A stretch of 64,000 nt of DNA, from the NCBI RefSeq assembly GCF_000235605.1, contig NC_016584.1, positions 5,147,151 through 5,211,150 of the forward strand, written 5' to 3'. The notes under the pieces were generated by a model. It saw nothing but the letters and a program-made list of their open reading frames with translations. It had not been told where the DNA came from and did not search any database. The translations under genes were made by a program, and so were the position numbers. Positions 25,530 through 35,498 of the stretch are shown piece after piece; within the stretch, counting starts at the first letter, position 1, and each line of letters opens with the position of its first letter. The DNA comes from Desulfosporosinus orientis DSM 765. GTDB lineage: Bacteria > Bacillota > Desulfitobacteriia > Desulfitobacteriales > Desulfitobacteriaceae.

Positions 25530-25622
25530 TCATTTCTTTTTAGATTTAATAAAAATCAAGTAAAAAAACAATGTAACCAAAATGATTACAATACCCTCAA
25601 CAAATCCTGATGAGCTCATCAT
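25530..25622 (-). CDS. Possible 30-aa single-pass membrane protein
   Basis: Reading from ATG 25622 gives a 30-aa peptide starting MMSSSGFVEG, with one strongly hydrophobic segment (IVIILVTLFFYLIFI) and a KSKKK tail. Small outside-in membrane peptides look like this. There is no clear Shine-Dalgarno, which lowers confidence. It lies on the same strand, upstream of the repeat-protein promoter and downstream of the ppdK terminator. Confidence 0.35.
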   Translation of the reverse strand: MMSSSGFVEGIVIILVTLFFYLIFIKSKKK

Positions 25623-25715
25623 ATTTATAAGATGAGAGAAGTCTTACTTCATTGGAACGATTCTTATCCTAGGGTATTTTAATGTTTTTGGCCGAATTTC
25701 ATATTCAAAGAATCA

Positions 25716-25762
25716 ATAAAAACAGGGTATTATTTCTTAAAATCACTAAGAAATAATACCCT
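25716..25762 (-). terminator. ppdK terminator
   Basis: GGGTATTATTTCTTA-aaatcac-TAAGAAATAATACCC is a perfect 15-bp stem. On the minus strand it is followed by TGTTTTTATTG, 35 bases after the ppdK stop. Pieces of this hairpin recur at 5103-5125 and 19182-19220. Confidence 0.88.
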
Positions 25763-25796
25763 TGCTTTATTTTATACTAAGTCTCTCAAACTTCAA

Positions 25797-28466
25797 TTAA
25801 CTGTTTTTGCCTTGCTTCGATTGGTCTTTGTTGATAACAGCCGCCTGAGCTGCAGCCAACCGAGCGATGGGTACGCGGAAGGGGGAGCAAGAAACGTAAT
25901 CAAGCCCTACTATATGGCAAAATTCTATAGAGTTAGGTTCTCCGCCATGTTCTCCGCAAATCCCTAATCGGATATCAGAATTTGCTCCCCGGCCAAGTTT
26001 CACAGCAATATCGATAAGCTTGCCAACACCATCCCGGTCAAGTACCACAAAGGGATCTGTCTTCATGAGATTCTTATCTAAATACGTAGGAAGGAATTTG
26101 CCTTGAGCATCATCACGGGACAATCCCATAGTCATCTGGGTGAGGTCGTTGGTTCCGAAGGAGAAGAAATCAGCGACCTTGCCAATTTCATCAGCTAAGA
26201 GAGCAGCGCGAGGCACCTCAATCATGGTCCCTACTTTATAGTTAATTTGGGCATTTTGTTCGTTCATAACTTCTGCTGCAGTGTCATCCACGAGCTTGCG
26301 CATCATGATGAATTCCTCTTTTCCTATGGTCAGCGGAATCATAACCTCCGGATGAATGTCATACCCTTCTTTTACTAACCGAGCACTGGCTTGGAAAATT
26401 GCCCGGGCTTGCATAACTGTAATTTCAGGGAAGGATACACCCAAACGACAGCCTCTGTGACCCAGCATGGGATTCAATTCAGACAGCGCCCGCACATTTC
26501 GAAGCAAGGACTCTTTTTCAGCTAACAAATCCGGATCACTATTGCTCATTCTCAGCTTCGTAATCTCGATAACCAGCTCCTCAGAATGAGGCAGGAACTC
26601 ATGGAGGGGCGGATCAAGCAAACGGATGGTAACAGGGAATCCCTGCATAGCCTTTAAAATGCCGTAAAAGTCTTCTTCCTGCATAGGTAAGAGCTTAGCT
26701 AAAGCAGCTTCTCGCTCTTCCAAGGTTTGGGCTAAAATCATTCTTTGCACAATGGGAATCCGTTCAGGATCCATAAACATATGCTCGGTACGAGTCAAAC
26801 CAATACCAACTGCTCCGAAATTGCGAGCATTGGTTGCCTCTGTCGGACTATCCGCATTAGCCATAACCCGAAGTCTGGAGATTTCATCTGCCCAGCCTAA
26901 GAATTCTTTAAATCCTTCACTCAGCTCCGGATCAACCATGGCTACTTCGCCCTTGATCACTCGTCCCGTCGCTCCGTCAATGGACATGATCGTTCCTTGA
27001 GGGTATTCTACCCCGTCAATAGCTACTACCCCATGGGTATAATCAATCTTTAAAGCGTCACACCCGCAGACAGCAGGCTTGCCCATATGCCGGGAAACCA
27101 CCGCTGCATGACTGGTCATACCACCGCGGCTGGTTAAAATTCCTTGAGCCGCTAAAATACCGCGGATGTCATCCGGGGTGGTTTCTGTACGGACTAAAAT
27201 AATTTTTTCACCCAAATTTCCCAAGCGTTCTGCTTCTTCAGCGCTTAAGACAATTCTACCCGAGGCAGCTCCAGGAGAGGCCGGCAGCCCTTTAGCCAAC
27301 ACTTGAATTTTAGCATTCGTATCCATACGACGGTGTAATAAATGCTCTAATTGATCCGGCTCAATGCGCATAACTGCTTCTTCTTTTGTAATTAAGCCTT
27401 CATGGACAAGTTCCACTGCCACCCGGATAGCTGCTGAAGCCGTCCGTTTGCCATTCCGGGTTTGCAGCATGTATAATTTGCCCCGTTCAATGGTAAATTC
27501 GATATCCTGCATATCCCGATAGTGAGATTCCAGCCGTTTGGAAAAATCCTGGAATTGCTGATAGATTGCCGGATTCTCCTGAGCTAAAGTAGCAATGGGG
27601 TTGGGAGTTCTTATTCCGGCAACCACATCTTCTCCTTGAGCATTCATGAGATATTCACCGTAGAGTGCACTTTCCCCAGTGGATGGATTGCGGGTAAAGG
27701 CTACCCCTGTTCCTGAATCCGAACCCATGTTGCCAAAGACCATAGACTGCACATTTACAGCAGTTCCAATATCATGGGGAATATTATTTATTTTCCGGTA
27801 TACATTAGCCCGATCATTATTCCACGAACGGAAAACCGCTAACACCGCTTGCTTAAGCTGCTCCTTAGGATCCATAGGGAAAGGACTGCCCGTTTTGCGT
27901 TCGATTTTTTTCTTATACTCACTAACCATCCATTTCAAACTCTCCGCAGAAAGCTCGGAGTCATAGCGAACCCCTTGCTTCTCTTTGGCAGTCTCGAGAA
28001 TTTGCTCAAAATTGTAGTGTTCTACTTCTAATACTACATCTCCAAACATTTGGATAAAACGGCGATAGCAATCCCAAGCAAAACGCTCATTTTGAGTGTT
28101 GGCCGCCAAAGCTTCAACAGTGTCATCATTGAGTCCTAAATTAAGTACTGTATCCATCATGCCCGGCATGGAGAACTTCGCTCCAGACCTTACGGAAACC
28201 AACAACGGGTTTTTCTTATCTCCGAAGACTTTGCCCGAAGCTGTTTCAACCTGGGCTAAAGCCGGCCAAACCTGCTCCCAAATTTCCTCCGGAAATACTT
28301 CTCCATTACTATAGTAAACATTGCAGGCTTCCGTCGTAATGGTGAAACCTGGAGGAACCGGCAGGCCGATTTGAGTCATCTCCGCCAAGTTGGCCCCTTT
28401 TCCTCCCAATAAATCCTTCATAGATGCCTTACCTTCTTGGAACAAGTAAACATACTTCTTACTCAT
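25797..28466 (-). CDS. ppdK: Pyruvate, phosphate dikinase
   Basis: 889 aa, the usual length. It interconverts pyruvate + ATP + Pi and PEP + AMP + PPi in the cytoplasm. The N-terminal ATP-grasp part includes [20 protein letters not shown]. The swivelling domain has the catalytic His in [12 protein letters not shown]. The C-terminal PEP barrel carries [27 protein letters not shown] and ICGEHGGEP, with the acid/base Cys in [19 protein letters not shown]. The ppsR stop overlaps the ATG region by 8 bases, giving a ppsR-ppdK operon. Its 3' end (last ~20 codons plus terminator) has decayed look-alikes elsewhere in the window. Confidence 0.97.
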   Translation of the reverse strand: MSKKYVYLFQEGKASMKDLLGGKGANLAEMTQIGLPVPPGFTITTEACNVYYSNGEVFPEEIWEQVWPALAQVETASGKVFGDKKNPLLVSVRSGAKFSMPGMMDTVLNLGLNDDTVEALAANTQNERFAWDCYRRFIQMFGDVVLEVEHYNFEQILETAKEKQGVRYDSELSAESLKWMVSEYKKKIERKTGSPFPMDPKEQLKQAVLAVFRSWNNDRANVYRKINNIPHDIGTAVNVQSMVFGNMGSDSGTGVAFTRNPSTGESALYGEYLMNAQGEDVVAGIRTPNPIATLAQENPAIYQQFQDFSKRLESHYRDMQDIEFTIERGKLYMLQTRNGKRTASAAIRVAVELVHEGLITKEEAVMRIEPDQLEHLLHRRMDTNAKIQVLAKGLPASPGAASGRIVLSAEEAERLGNLGEKIILVRTETTPDDIRGILAAQGILTSRGGMTSHAAVVSRHMGKPAVCGCDALKIDYTHGVVAIDGVEYPQGTIMSIDGATGRVIKGEVAMVDPELSEGFKEFLGWADEISRLRVMANADSPTEATNARNFGAVGIGLTRTEHMFMDPERIPIVQRMILAQTLEEREAALAKLLPMQEEDFYGILKAMQGFPVTIRLLDPPLHEFLPHSEELVIEITKLRMSNSDPDLLAEKESLLRNVRALSELNPMLGHRGCRLGVSFPEITVMQARAIFQASARLVKEGYDIHPEVMIPLTIGKEEFIMMRKLVDDTAAEVMNEQNAQINYKVGTMIEVPRAALLADEIGKVADFFSFGTNDLTQMTMGLSRDDAQGKFLPTYLDKNLMKTDPFVVLDRDGVGKLIDIAVKLGRGANSDIRLGICGEHGGEPNSIEFCHIVGLDYVSCSPFRVPIARLAAAQAAVINKDQSKQGKNS

Positions 28467-29280
28467 TTCTATCCCCCTTAAATAATATTTCTAATATAAT
28501 GCTCGCAGTTTCTTCAATTGCTTTGCCCGTGGCGTCAATAATCGGGCAGCCGATGCGTTTCATAATACCTCGAGCATATTCTAACTCTCTCATAATTCGA
28601 TCTAGATTGGCATAATCTGCTGTGGCACCTAAACCGAGAGTTTTTAAGCGCTCCGTCCGAATTTGGTTCAGCAATTCCGGCCTTACCGTCAAACCAATCA
28701 CTTTTCGTGAAGAAATACTAAACAGCTCATCCGGCGGATCTACTTCAGGTACCAAGGGAATATTCGCAGCCTTGAGTCCTTTATGGGCTAAATACATGCT
28801 CAACGGCGTTTTCGATGTCCTCGAGACACCAATAAGCACTACATCCGCAAATAAAACTCCGCGTGGATCTTTGCCGTCATCGTATTTAACTGCAAATTCA
28901 ACCGCCTCTACTTTTCGGAAATATTGTTCATCCAATCGATGGATAATGTTCGGCGTGTGAGTTGGGTCCATGCCAGTTTGACCGGCTAAAGCCCCAATCA
29001 GCGGTCCCAGAATATCCACAGTTCTGAGTCCCCTTTCCAGAGCCTTTTCCTCCAAATACTCCCGAAGGTCCTTAAGGACCAAAGTATAAACTAAAATAGC
29101 TTGCTCTGTGGCAGCCTCTTCCATAATATCTTCTAAATGGGCTTGATCTCTAACATAGGGAACCCTGCGAATACGCGTCTTTACGCCAACGAACTGAGCA
29201 GCCGCCGCCCTGCTTACAAACTCAGCCGTCTCTCCCAAGGCATCCGATATTACATAAATAACAGCCGATTGGGTCGTCAA
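28459..29280 (-). CDS. ppsR: PPDK regulatory protein (kinase/pyrophosphorylase, DUF299)
   Basis: 273 aa. This family inactivates PPDK by ADP-dependent phosphorylation of a Thr next to the catalytic His and reactivates it by Pi-dependent phosphorolysis. The P-loop-like motif [17 protein letters not shown] (~150) is clear, and the N-terminal [11 protein letters not shown] is conserved. I use TTG 29280: GGAGG lies 7 bases upstream, whereas the GTG at 29289 lies within that ribosome site. It is coupled to ppdK by an 8-base overlap, which supports the assignment over the PEP-synthase-type paralogue. Confidence 0.95.
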   Translation of the reverse strand: MTTQSAVIYVISDALGETAEFVSRAAAAQFVGVKTRIRRVPYVRDQAHLEDIMEEAATEQAILVYTLVLKDLREYLEEKALERGLRTVDILGPLIGALAGQTGMDPTHTPNIIHRLDEQYFRKVEAVEFAVKYDDGKDPRGVLFADVVLIGVSRTSKTPLSMYLAHKGLKAANIPLVPEVDPPDELFSISSRKVIGLTVRPELLNQIRTERLKTLGLGATADYANLDRIMRELEYARGIMKRIGCPIIDATGKAIEETASIILEILFKGDRNE

Positions 29281-29300
29281 ATAGAACACCTCCGCATTGT

Positions 29301-29939
29301 TTACTCTGTTTCAGCGATTTCTACAAAGAGTTTTGTAACATTGGTCTTGGTAAACCGGCCTACAACCTCATAACACTCATTGCCGTTTTCGTCGACATAA
29401 CCTTCGACAACAGGCAAACTATCCACTTGATGTTTTACCAGTTTTTTTGCCGCGCTTAAAACCGGCTCATCCAGTGTCGTCATGTAGATATTAGGCATAC
29501 GAGTCATAATTACCCCTACCGGAACTTGCTGGAGGTCTATTTTACCTAAGGAAGCTTTCATAATATCTTTTCTGGAGACCATTCCCAGAAGCGTTCTGTC
29601 TGGTCCAACAACTGTCAGACTCCCAACATTTTGCGTAAACATCACAACCGTTACATCATAAATACTCGCATCTTCAGATACTGTTACAGGCATCGACTTA
29701 AAGGCGCAGACTCGGAGCTGGAGCATACGTTCCATAATTGGGGAAGGTCCGAGATCTTCACGATAAGAGTACCCAACGCGGGGTCTGGCTACCAGAACCC
29801 CGGACATTGTCAAAACCGTTAAATCCGGTCTGAGAGTTGCTCGCGTCAAATTAAGAATTGTGGCTATCTTCTCACCCGTAATGGGTCCGGATTCTTTGAC
29901 TATCTCCACAATTCGCTGTTGCCGTTCCGTCCATTCCAA
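29301..29939 (-). CDS. HTH-CBS transcription regulator, CcpN/YqzB type
   Basis: 212 aa. An N-terminal winged helix (1-62; [20 protein letters not shown] then [13 protein letters not shown]) is followed by a CBS pair (~80-205; [20 protein letters not shown], then [10 protein letters not shown]). In Bacillus, CcpN represses gluconeogenic genes and is sometimes encoded with yqfL (ppsR); the position just before ppsR-ppdK fits control of PEP synthesis. The start is TTG 29939, with AGAGGTG 7 bases upstream. CBS domains probably sense adenine nucleotides. Confidence 0.9.
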   Translation of the reverse strand: MEWTERQQRIVEIVKESGPITGEKIATILNLTRATLRPDLTVLTMSGVLVARPRVGYSYREDLGPSPIMERMLQLRVCAFKSMPVTVSEDASIYDVTVVMFTQNVGSLTVVGPDRTLLGMVSRKDIMKASLGKIDLQQVPVGVIMTRMPNIYMTTLDEPVLSAAKKLVKHQVDSLPVVEGYVDENGNECYEVVGRFTKTNVTKLFVEIAETE

Positions 29940-30253
29940 CCAGTTTCACCTCTTATGTATTGCTCAGGTTAATGTGACATACTATTAAAGTTTAATTCGT
30001 TCGATTATACCATATAATATTGGTTATTGAATAGATAGTGACTGAATAAATATAGAGATTTTATTATAAATGTTTTTATTGGTAGGTATAAACTCCTTTT
30101 CAAGAGCCTTAATTCTGAAAAATAGATCATAAATTGTCATTAATTCGTGTATTATGCCTCTAAGTAGCATGAAAAGGTCTGAGATAATCCCCAGATTAAT
30201 CTCAGACCCTTTATATTTATTTGTCAAGAACCTTGCTCATGCTCCTCGTTAGA
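29940..30253. other. Gap between glyS and the CcpN-type gene
   Basis: It contains the glyS terminator (30176-30208) and AT-rich promoter DNA for the downstream unit. A 67-codon minus-strand frame (30024-30227) spans the terminator and has no ribosome site, so I do not call it. Confidence 0.6.
30176..30208 (-). terminator. glyQS terminator
   Basis: GGTCTGAGATaat-ccccag-attAATCTCAGACC is a perfect outer 10-bp stem with partial extension. On the minus strand TTTTC follows, about 45 bases after the glyS stop. Confidence 0.8.
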
Positions 30254-32329
30254 TTAAGCCAGAAGACTTAATTCACCTAAGCATCCCAACATGACCACAC
30301 ATTGGCCAAGTAAGGCCAAGCGCATATTTTTAAGGTCCTTATCCTCAACCATGATCATCACAGCTTGGAAAAGCGCTTCGATTTGCGGAACAAGTTCCCA
30401 AGCCAAATCATAGGCTTCCTCATAATTCCCTACTTCCATTAGGTGCTCAAAGCGTTCTCTGCGTGAAGATAAGGATTGGGCTAAAGCTAATTCCGTCTGA
30501 TCAACTAATCGGGAAGCATCTAATTCAACAAGAACTTCCTTTTTGGTAAGGTTGAAACAGCGGGTATAGCTTTGAGCATAAAGAACAAATGCTTCTTCAA
30601 CCCTTTTTTCCGATAGGACCCGAGCCTTTTTTACAACCCGGTTAATGTCGTCACAACCAAAGGCCAAAACGGCATCCACGGTATCATAGCGAAGTCCTTG
30701 TTCTTGAAGCACGAAACGAACCCTCTGCTGGAAGAAATCCTGCAGCGAAGGCAAAATGTCCTCGATAGGTAAGAGAGCTGTCCCTTGCTTCTCAAAAAGA
30801 CTGTAAGACTTTCGGAAAAGCTCTGTTAAGGAGAGGTTCCAGCCGGATTCCAAAAGGATCCCAACAATCCCTTGGGCCTGTCTTCTGAGGGCATAAGGGT
30901 CCTGAGAACCGGTTGGCTGAATTCCAATGCTGAAGGCGCCCACAATGGCATCCATTTTATCCGCAATACTAACCACGCGGCCCGGATCAGAAGCCGGCGT
31001 CTCATCCCCTGCAAAACGAGGCTGATAGTGTTCAAGTATCCCCTGACAGACTTCGGGTTTCTCACCGCTGGCTTTAGCATAATCTGCCCCCATGATCCCT
31101 TGCAGCTCGGGGAAATCGCCAACCATCAAAGTAACCAGATCGGCTTTGGCCAAATAAGCCGTTCGATCAATATCATCCTTTTTAGGTCCGGCAAACTCTT
31201 GCTGCTCTGCTAAATATTTTGATAGTCCCCGTAAACGTTCGACACGTTGTTCAACTGTTCCTAATTTTTCGTGATAGACAATTTTCCCCAACTTAGGAAC
31301 CAAATCCGCTAGGGAAACCTTCTGATCTTCTCTGTAATAGAAAGCCGCATCCTCTAAACGAGCTTTCAGCACCTTTTCATTTCCCACCCTGACCTTATCA
31401 AGGGCAAACTCATTACCGTTACGAACGGTGATAAAATAAGGCAGCAATTTTCCGTTTTCAGCACGAAGAGGGAAATATCGCTGATGCTCCCGCATTGGTG
31501 TTGTGATTACTGCTTCCGGCAAATGCATATATTGAGGCGCTACTTCACCAAGCAAGGCTGTGGGATATTCTACAAGATGGATAACTTCGCCTAAAAGTTC
31601 TTCGTCAGAAGGCACTTGACCGCCCACTTGATCAGCAAGAGTTTTTATTTGTGCCAGGATACTGGCTTTTCTCTCTTCAGGATCAATAATAACGAAGGCC
31701 TTTCGTAAAGCCTCAGGATAATCACTTGGTTTCTCGATAATTACTTCATTGACAGAAAGAGTCCGATGTCCCCGCGAAACTCGCCCTGATTTTAAACCTA
31801 CGAATTCAAAAGGAATAACCTCTGAACCGTAGAGAGCAACAATCCAACGAATAGGCCGGGCGAAGCGAAAATCAAGCTCTCCCCAACGCATGGGCTTCGG
31901 GAAATGCAAGGCGCCGATAATCTCCACTGCAACTTGAGGCAGAAGCGCTGCTGTGTCCAGTCCCACCTCAGATTTTCGGGCAAAGACATAAGGGATCCCA
32001 TTAATTTCTTGAGTAAACAGACTTTCAACAGGAACACCCTGCCCTCGAGCAAATCCTTGAGCTGCCTTCGTGGGCTCTCCTTTTGCATCATAAGCCGCTT
32101 TCACTGCCGGTCCTTTGACTTCCATTGATAAATCCTCTTGCCTTTCTGCAAGTCCCATGACCATAAGTGTCAAACGGCGAGGAGTGGCAAAAGCCTTAAT
32201 TTCCTGATAGGTTAAGCGGAGTTCTGCAAAGCGTTTGCCAGCCTGTTCTTCCAGCTGAGCCATTGCTCCCGGAGAAAACTTAGCTGGGATTTCCTCTGTA
32301 CCAATTTCAAGCAAAAAATCCTTCGCCAT
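30254..32329 (-). CDS. glyS: Glycyl-tRNA synthetase beta subunit
   Basis: 691 aa, normal for the alpha2beta2 bacterial enzyme. The N-terminus (KDFLLEIGTEEIPAKF) and the HD-like and anticodon-binding C-terminal parts (e.g. DPYALRRQAQGIVGILLESG) match GlyS. The stop of glyQ lies 2 bases before this ATG. It is translated with glyQ behind a T-box leader, so expression responds to uncharged tRNA-Gly. It charges tRNA-Gly in the cytoplasm. Confidence 0.97.
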   Translation of the reverse strand: MAKDFLLEIGTEEIPAKFSPGAMAQLEEQAGKRFAELRLTYQEIKAFATPRRLTLMVMGLAERQEDLSMEVKGPAVKAAYDAKGEPTKAAQGFARGQGVPVESLFTQEINGIPYVFARKSEVGLDTAALLPQVAVEIIGALHFPKPMRWGELDFRFARPIRWIVALYGSEVIPFEFVGLKSGRVSRGHRTLSVNEVIIEKPSDYPEALRKAFVIIDPEERKASILAQIKTLADQVGGQVPSDEELLGEVIHLVEYPTALLGEVAPQYMHLPEAVITTPMREHQRYFPLRAENGKLLPYFITVRNGNEFALDKVRVGNEKVLKARLEDAAFYYREDQKVSLADLVPKLGKIVYHEKLGTVEQRVERLRGLSKYLAEQQEFAGPKKDDIDRTAYLAKADLVTLMVGDFPELQGIMGADYAKASGEKPEVCQGILEHYQPRFAGDETPASDPGRVVSIADKMDAIVGAFSIGIQPTGSQDPYALRRQAQGIVGILLESGWNLSLTELFRKSYSLFEKQGTALLPIEDILPSLQDFFQQRVRFVLQEQGLRYDTVDAVLAFGCDDINRVVKKARVLSEKRVEEAFVLYAQSYTRCFNLTKKEVLVELDASRLVDQTELALAQSLSSRRERFEHLMEVGNYEEAYDLAWELVPQIEALFQAVMIMVEDKDLKNMRLALLGQCVVMLGCLGELSLLA

Positions 32330-32331
32330 TA

Positions 32332-33222
32332 TTACTCCACCCCTTTCGCAGCATTATTTTTCAACAGCGGGAACCCTAATCTCTCCCGCTGTTCAACATA
32401 AGCATGGGCACAAAGACGAGCCAATGCCCGGACGCGGGCAATATAACTGGTACGTTCTGTGACACTAATAGCACCTCGAGCATCAAGCAGATTAAAAGTA
32501 TGAGAACATTTCAAAACATAGTCATAGGCTGGAAGCACTAAGCCCTTTTCTGCCACCCGCTTGGCTTCATGCTCATACATGTCAAACCAAGTTTGTAAAG
32601 CCTCAATATCCGCTACTTCAAAATTATAGTGAGAGTAATCAATTTCATTTTGCAGATAAATATCGCCATAGGTCACATCCCCGACCCATTCGATATCATA
32701 GACATTATCTTTATTCTGAATAAAAGTGGTCAGACGCTCCAGTCCATAGGTGATTTCTGCGCAAACCGGTTTGCAGTCAATACCCCCGCATTGTTGAAAA
32801 TAGGTAAACTGAGTTACTTCCATACCATCCAGCCAAACTTCCCAGCCTAACCCCCAAGCTCCTAAGGTTGGAGACTCCCAGTTATCTTCTACAAAGCGAA
32901 TATCGTGTTCGCGAGGATTAATTCCTAATCGCTCCAAACTTTGCAGGTACAGTTCCTGAACATTATCAGGAGAAGGTTTCAGAATGACCTGATATTGAAA
33001 ATAGTGCTGCAAGCGATTGGGATTTTCCCCATACCGTCCATCCGTCGGACGTCGTGACGGCTCCACATAAGCTACATTCCACGGTTCCGGACCCAAGGCC
33101 CGCAGAAAAGTAGCTGGATTCATCGTCCCAGCTCCAGTTTCCACATCATAGGGCTGAGCAATAATACACCCTTGCTCTCCCCAAAACTGGTTAAGACTAA
33201 GGATAATATCTTGAAATTTCAT
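32332..33222 (-). CDS. glyQ: Glycyl-tRNA synthetase alpha subunit
   Basis: 296 aa. The class II catalytic chain has [20 protein letters not shown] at the N-terminus, [20 protein letters not shown] (motif 2) and [11 protein letters not shown]. It is full length; the start is ATG 33222 with AGGAGG upstream. It forms the active site with the glyS product. A T-box leader precedes it. Confidence 0.97.
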   Translation of the reverse strand: MKFQDIILSLNQFWGEQGCIIAQPYDVETGAGTMNPATFLRALGPEPWNVAYVEPSRRPTDGRYGENPNRLQHYFQYQVILKPSPDNVQELYLQSLERLGINPREHDIRFVEDNWESPTLGAWGLGWEVWLDGMEVTQFTYFQQCGGIDCKPVCAEITYGLERLTTFIQNKDNVYDIEWVGDVTYGDIYLQNEIDYSHYNFEVADIEALQTWFDMYEHEAKRVAEKGLVLPAYDYVLKCSHTFNLLDARGAISVTERTSYIARVRALARLCAHAYVEQRERLGFPLLKNNAAKGVE

Positions 33223-33329
33223 AGTAACCTCCTTAGATTTTTGCTAAAAATCCTTTTAACTCCTTCACCAAACAAGTATCAAAGAACCTGGTACAGCGAG
33301 GCTTTAGCCGAGATAGCTTCCTTAGCTGC

Positions 33330-33545
33330 ACTAAAATAAAAACCCTCACCCCCGTAGCGTATTTTAGCTACAGGGACGAGAGTTTGTTCCCGCGGTTCCA
33401 CCCTGTTTGACCCCTCAAGGTCCCCTTCGTTTTATGTGCTCAGAGCTGCCCCATTCATTTCTCCCATTCGGCTCTCACCCGCCCGAACTCGCTTTTTGAG
33501 AGGTTTCGTGAATTTCTTTCCCATCATCGCATCTTAAAAGGTGTT
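33330..33545 (-). ncRNA. T-box riboswitch upstream of glyQS
   Basis: On the minus strand the conserved AGGGTGGAACCGCGGG lies at 33389-33404. It is followed by a terminator (CTCTCGTCCCTGTAGC...GCTACGGGGGTGAGGGTTTTTATT, 33336-33383) and preceded by ~140 bases of stem-I-like sequence, including GGGCGGGTGAGAGCC. A GGC in GGGGCAGCTCTGAG (about 33439-33452) is a possible Gly specifier. Uncharged tRNA-Gly would favour read-through into glyQ. Confidence 0.9.
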
Positions 33546-33589
33546 TAATTTTAATCATTATATGCTCAGGAAGAGATTATGTCAATTTT

Positions 33590-34147
33590 TCATAACCTAT
33601 CAATTTTAGTAATTAATTTTTCATACACCTTATGCATATGAGGTTCATTGCTATATGCCGTTAACTTAAGCAAAGGAATCCACTGAACACCGCTATTTTC
33701 ATCTTCTTTGACGGTTAACGGCTCATTTTCATCTGCCTCAAATAAAAACGCTGCCGACAGATGCAAATGAGGAGATACATATTCTCCTCGTTTGATATGC
33801 CCTAACACAGGAAGTATGTCCAAGGAGAATATGCCTGGAGTGACTAAACAAATCTTTTCCACTCCGGTTTCTTCTTTTAATTCTTTAATAGCAACAGCCA
33901 ATAAATCCGTTTCACCATCAGCATGCCCGCCGGTCCAAGACCAAGAGTTATAGATATTATGATGGACAACCAACACCTTATCCCTGCTTTTATTAACCAC
34001 AAAAGCGGAGCTTGTGAAATGGGCAATTTTATTACTTCTCGTTAGAACATCCTCAAAGACTTCTAAGCAACGTAAGATTATTGCCTGATCATTTTTCTCT
34101 TGCTCATTGAAGGGGACATATTTTTTTATAGAATCAGCGAAATCCAT
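33590..34147 (-). CDS. NUDIX hydrolase
   Basis: 185 aa from ATG 34147 (MDFADSIKK); a longer start at 34171 is possible and neither has a strong ribosome site. The Nudix box is GGHADGETDLLAVAIKELKE then ETG, with Lys instead of the usual Arg of REUxEE. It cleaves nucleoside-diphosphate-linked compounds; the substrate cannot be told. It stands alone between the glyQS leader and the UBA-like gene, on the same strand. Housekeeping of modified nucleotides is a fair guess. Confidence 0.85.
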   Translation of the reverse strand: MDFADSIKKYVPFNEQEKNDQAIILRCLEVFEDVLTRSNKIAHFTSSAFVVNKSRDKVLVVHHNIYNSWSWTGGHADGETDLLAVAIKELKEETGVEKICLVTPGIFSLDILPVLGHIKRGEYVSPHLHLSAAFLFEADENEPLTVKEDENSGVQWIPLLKLTAYSNEPHMHKVYEKLITKIDRL

Positions 34148-34232
34148 ACTCTCTCTCTTTCTCTTAACCATACTCTAAACCGAATTCAAGACCGACAATT
34201 GAAGCATAAGGTTTACACAAGTATACTTTCAC

Positions 34233-34667
34233 CTAAAAATCAGATGTCTCTTCAGAGGAAGGAAATTCATGCCTAGTGGTTACTTCCAATTCAAAGTGGT
34301 TGACGGCTGCTCCAACTGCCCCTATAAGTGCCAACATCCTTAAGCCCGGTTTTCTCCATATTGTATAGGCCAAAGCCAGCCCTAAGGGAGCCGAAAGACT
34401 GATGATGGTATTATCATGGCGTTTGAGACTGATAGTAGAATGACCGATATCTGACATCGTAGATTTCACACTATCCCAAATACCTTGACCACGCTCCTCA
34501 AAATGCCATTCCTGTTCCAAACCTTTACGAACCCTCTCCAGATCATCTAAAGCCTTTAATAAATCGCCCTGAGCCAAATCTAAGGCGGTACGCGCCTCTT
34601 CATAGCCAATCCCCATGCGTTGGCGCAAGATATCTATTTTTTCAAGTTCTGTCCAAGGTTCACTCAT
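34233..34667 (-). CDS. UBA-like helical domain protein with membrane segment (DUF4342-like)
   Basis: 144 aa. Residues ~4-45 form a UBA/TS-N-like three-helix domain (LEKIDILRQRMGIGYEEART then ALDLAQGDLLKALDDLE). A basic amphipathic stretch and a hydrophobic segment (~97-125; LGLALAYTIWRKPGLRMLAL) follow. Such proteins are common and uncharacterised in Clostridia. ATG 34667 has AAGGGG upstream and overlaps the end of recO by 8 bases, so it is co-translated with recO. No function can be assigned. Confidence 0.75.
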   Translation of the reverse strand: MSEPWTELEKIDILRQRMGIGYEEARTALDLAQGDLLKALDDLERVRKGLEQEWHFEERGQGIWDSVKSTMSDIGHSTISLKRHDNTIISLSAPLGLALAYTIWRKPGLRMLALIGAVGAAVNHFELEVTTRHEFPSSEETSDF

Positions 34668-35445
34668 GTTCTGCCCCTTCCTTTCCTTCATGATTTCCCA
34701 TCAGATCGTCCTGAGTAATGCTTCCCATTCGCCAAGATTTCAGCGGCCGCTCAAATCTATGTTCGATATAAAGACGTAATGTCTCCAGAATCTCCTGCTG
34801 CATCCAAGGACTCCACCGCAAACGATCAAGCTTCCTAAGATCGGCACGAATCAGCTGACGCATAAAAGCAATGCTTCCTGCCCGGATCCATCGTCCAGAA
34901 TAGCCTTCCCGGCAAAGTACACATAGCGTTCCCCCTGCCTCAAGACTAAACAATAAACGCTCACCCTTTATACTCTCCCCACAAGACGCACATTCTCCCA
35001 GCAACGGACGATAGCCCATAATTCCCATAAGCTTTAAGGCATAAGCACCAAGCACAAGAGAAGGGTCAAATTCTGCGAGCAAAAAAAAGCAGGTTAACGT
35101 AAGGGTAAAAAGCTCCGGATTAGGCTGTTCTTGAATAGTTGAAATATCCAATAACTCAGCGATCCCTGAAGCAGCCAATGACCGATCCAGATCATTCCAT
35201 AAATGCGGGAAGCTCTCCTTCGGGCTGCATTGACTGACTGTATCAAGAGATCTCCCCCGGTGAATCAGAAAATCACCATATGTAAACAACTGAGCTCCCG
35301 CCCTTTGCCGGCTCTTGGGTTTACGCACGCCTTTTGCTACAGCCTGCAGTTTCCCTAACTCACGGGAAAAAAGAGTGAGCACCCGATCCGACTCACTAAA
35401 TTGTTTACTGCGGATCACTAACGCGTCCGCATGATAAACGGCCAC
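34660..35445 (-). CDS. recO: DNA repair protein RecO
   Basis: 261 aa. An N-terminal OB fold (ALVIRSKQFSESDRVLTLFS then REL) precedes a helical part and a four-cysteine zinc site, CASC (~151-154) and CVLC (~176-179). It loads RecA on SSB-coated single strands together with RecR in the RecFOR pathway. It lies downstream of era, as in many Firmicutes, but with deoC in between. Confidence 0.95.
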   Translation of the reverse strand: MAVYHADALVIRSKQFSESDRVLTLFSRELGKLQAVAKGVRKPKSRQRAGAQLFTYGDFLIHRGRSLDTVSQCSPKESFPHLWNDLDRSLAASGIAELLDISTIQEQPNPELFTLTLTCFFLLAEFDPSLVLGAYALKLMGIMGYRPLLGECASCGESIKGERLLFSLEAGGTLCVLCREGYSGRWIRAGSIAFMRQLIRADLRKLDRLRWSPWMQQEILETLRLYIEHRFERPLKSWRMGSITQDDLMGNHEGKEGAEHE

Positions 35446-35498
35446 GCTCTACTCACCCTTTCTATTCTTTGTAATCTTTAAACTAAGTATGCAATTTA

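Noticed and set aside
30024-30227. 67-codon minus-strand frame downstream of glyS
   Set aside because: It spans the glyS terminator hairpin, lacks a Shine-Dalgarno and resembles nothing.
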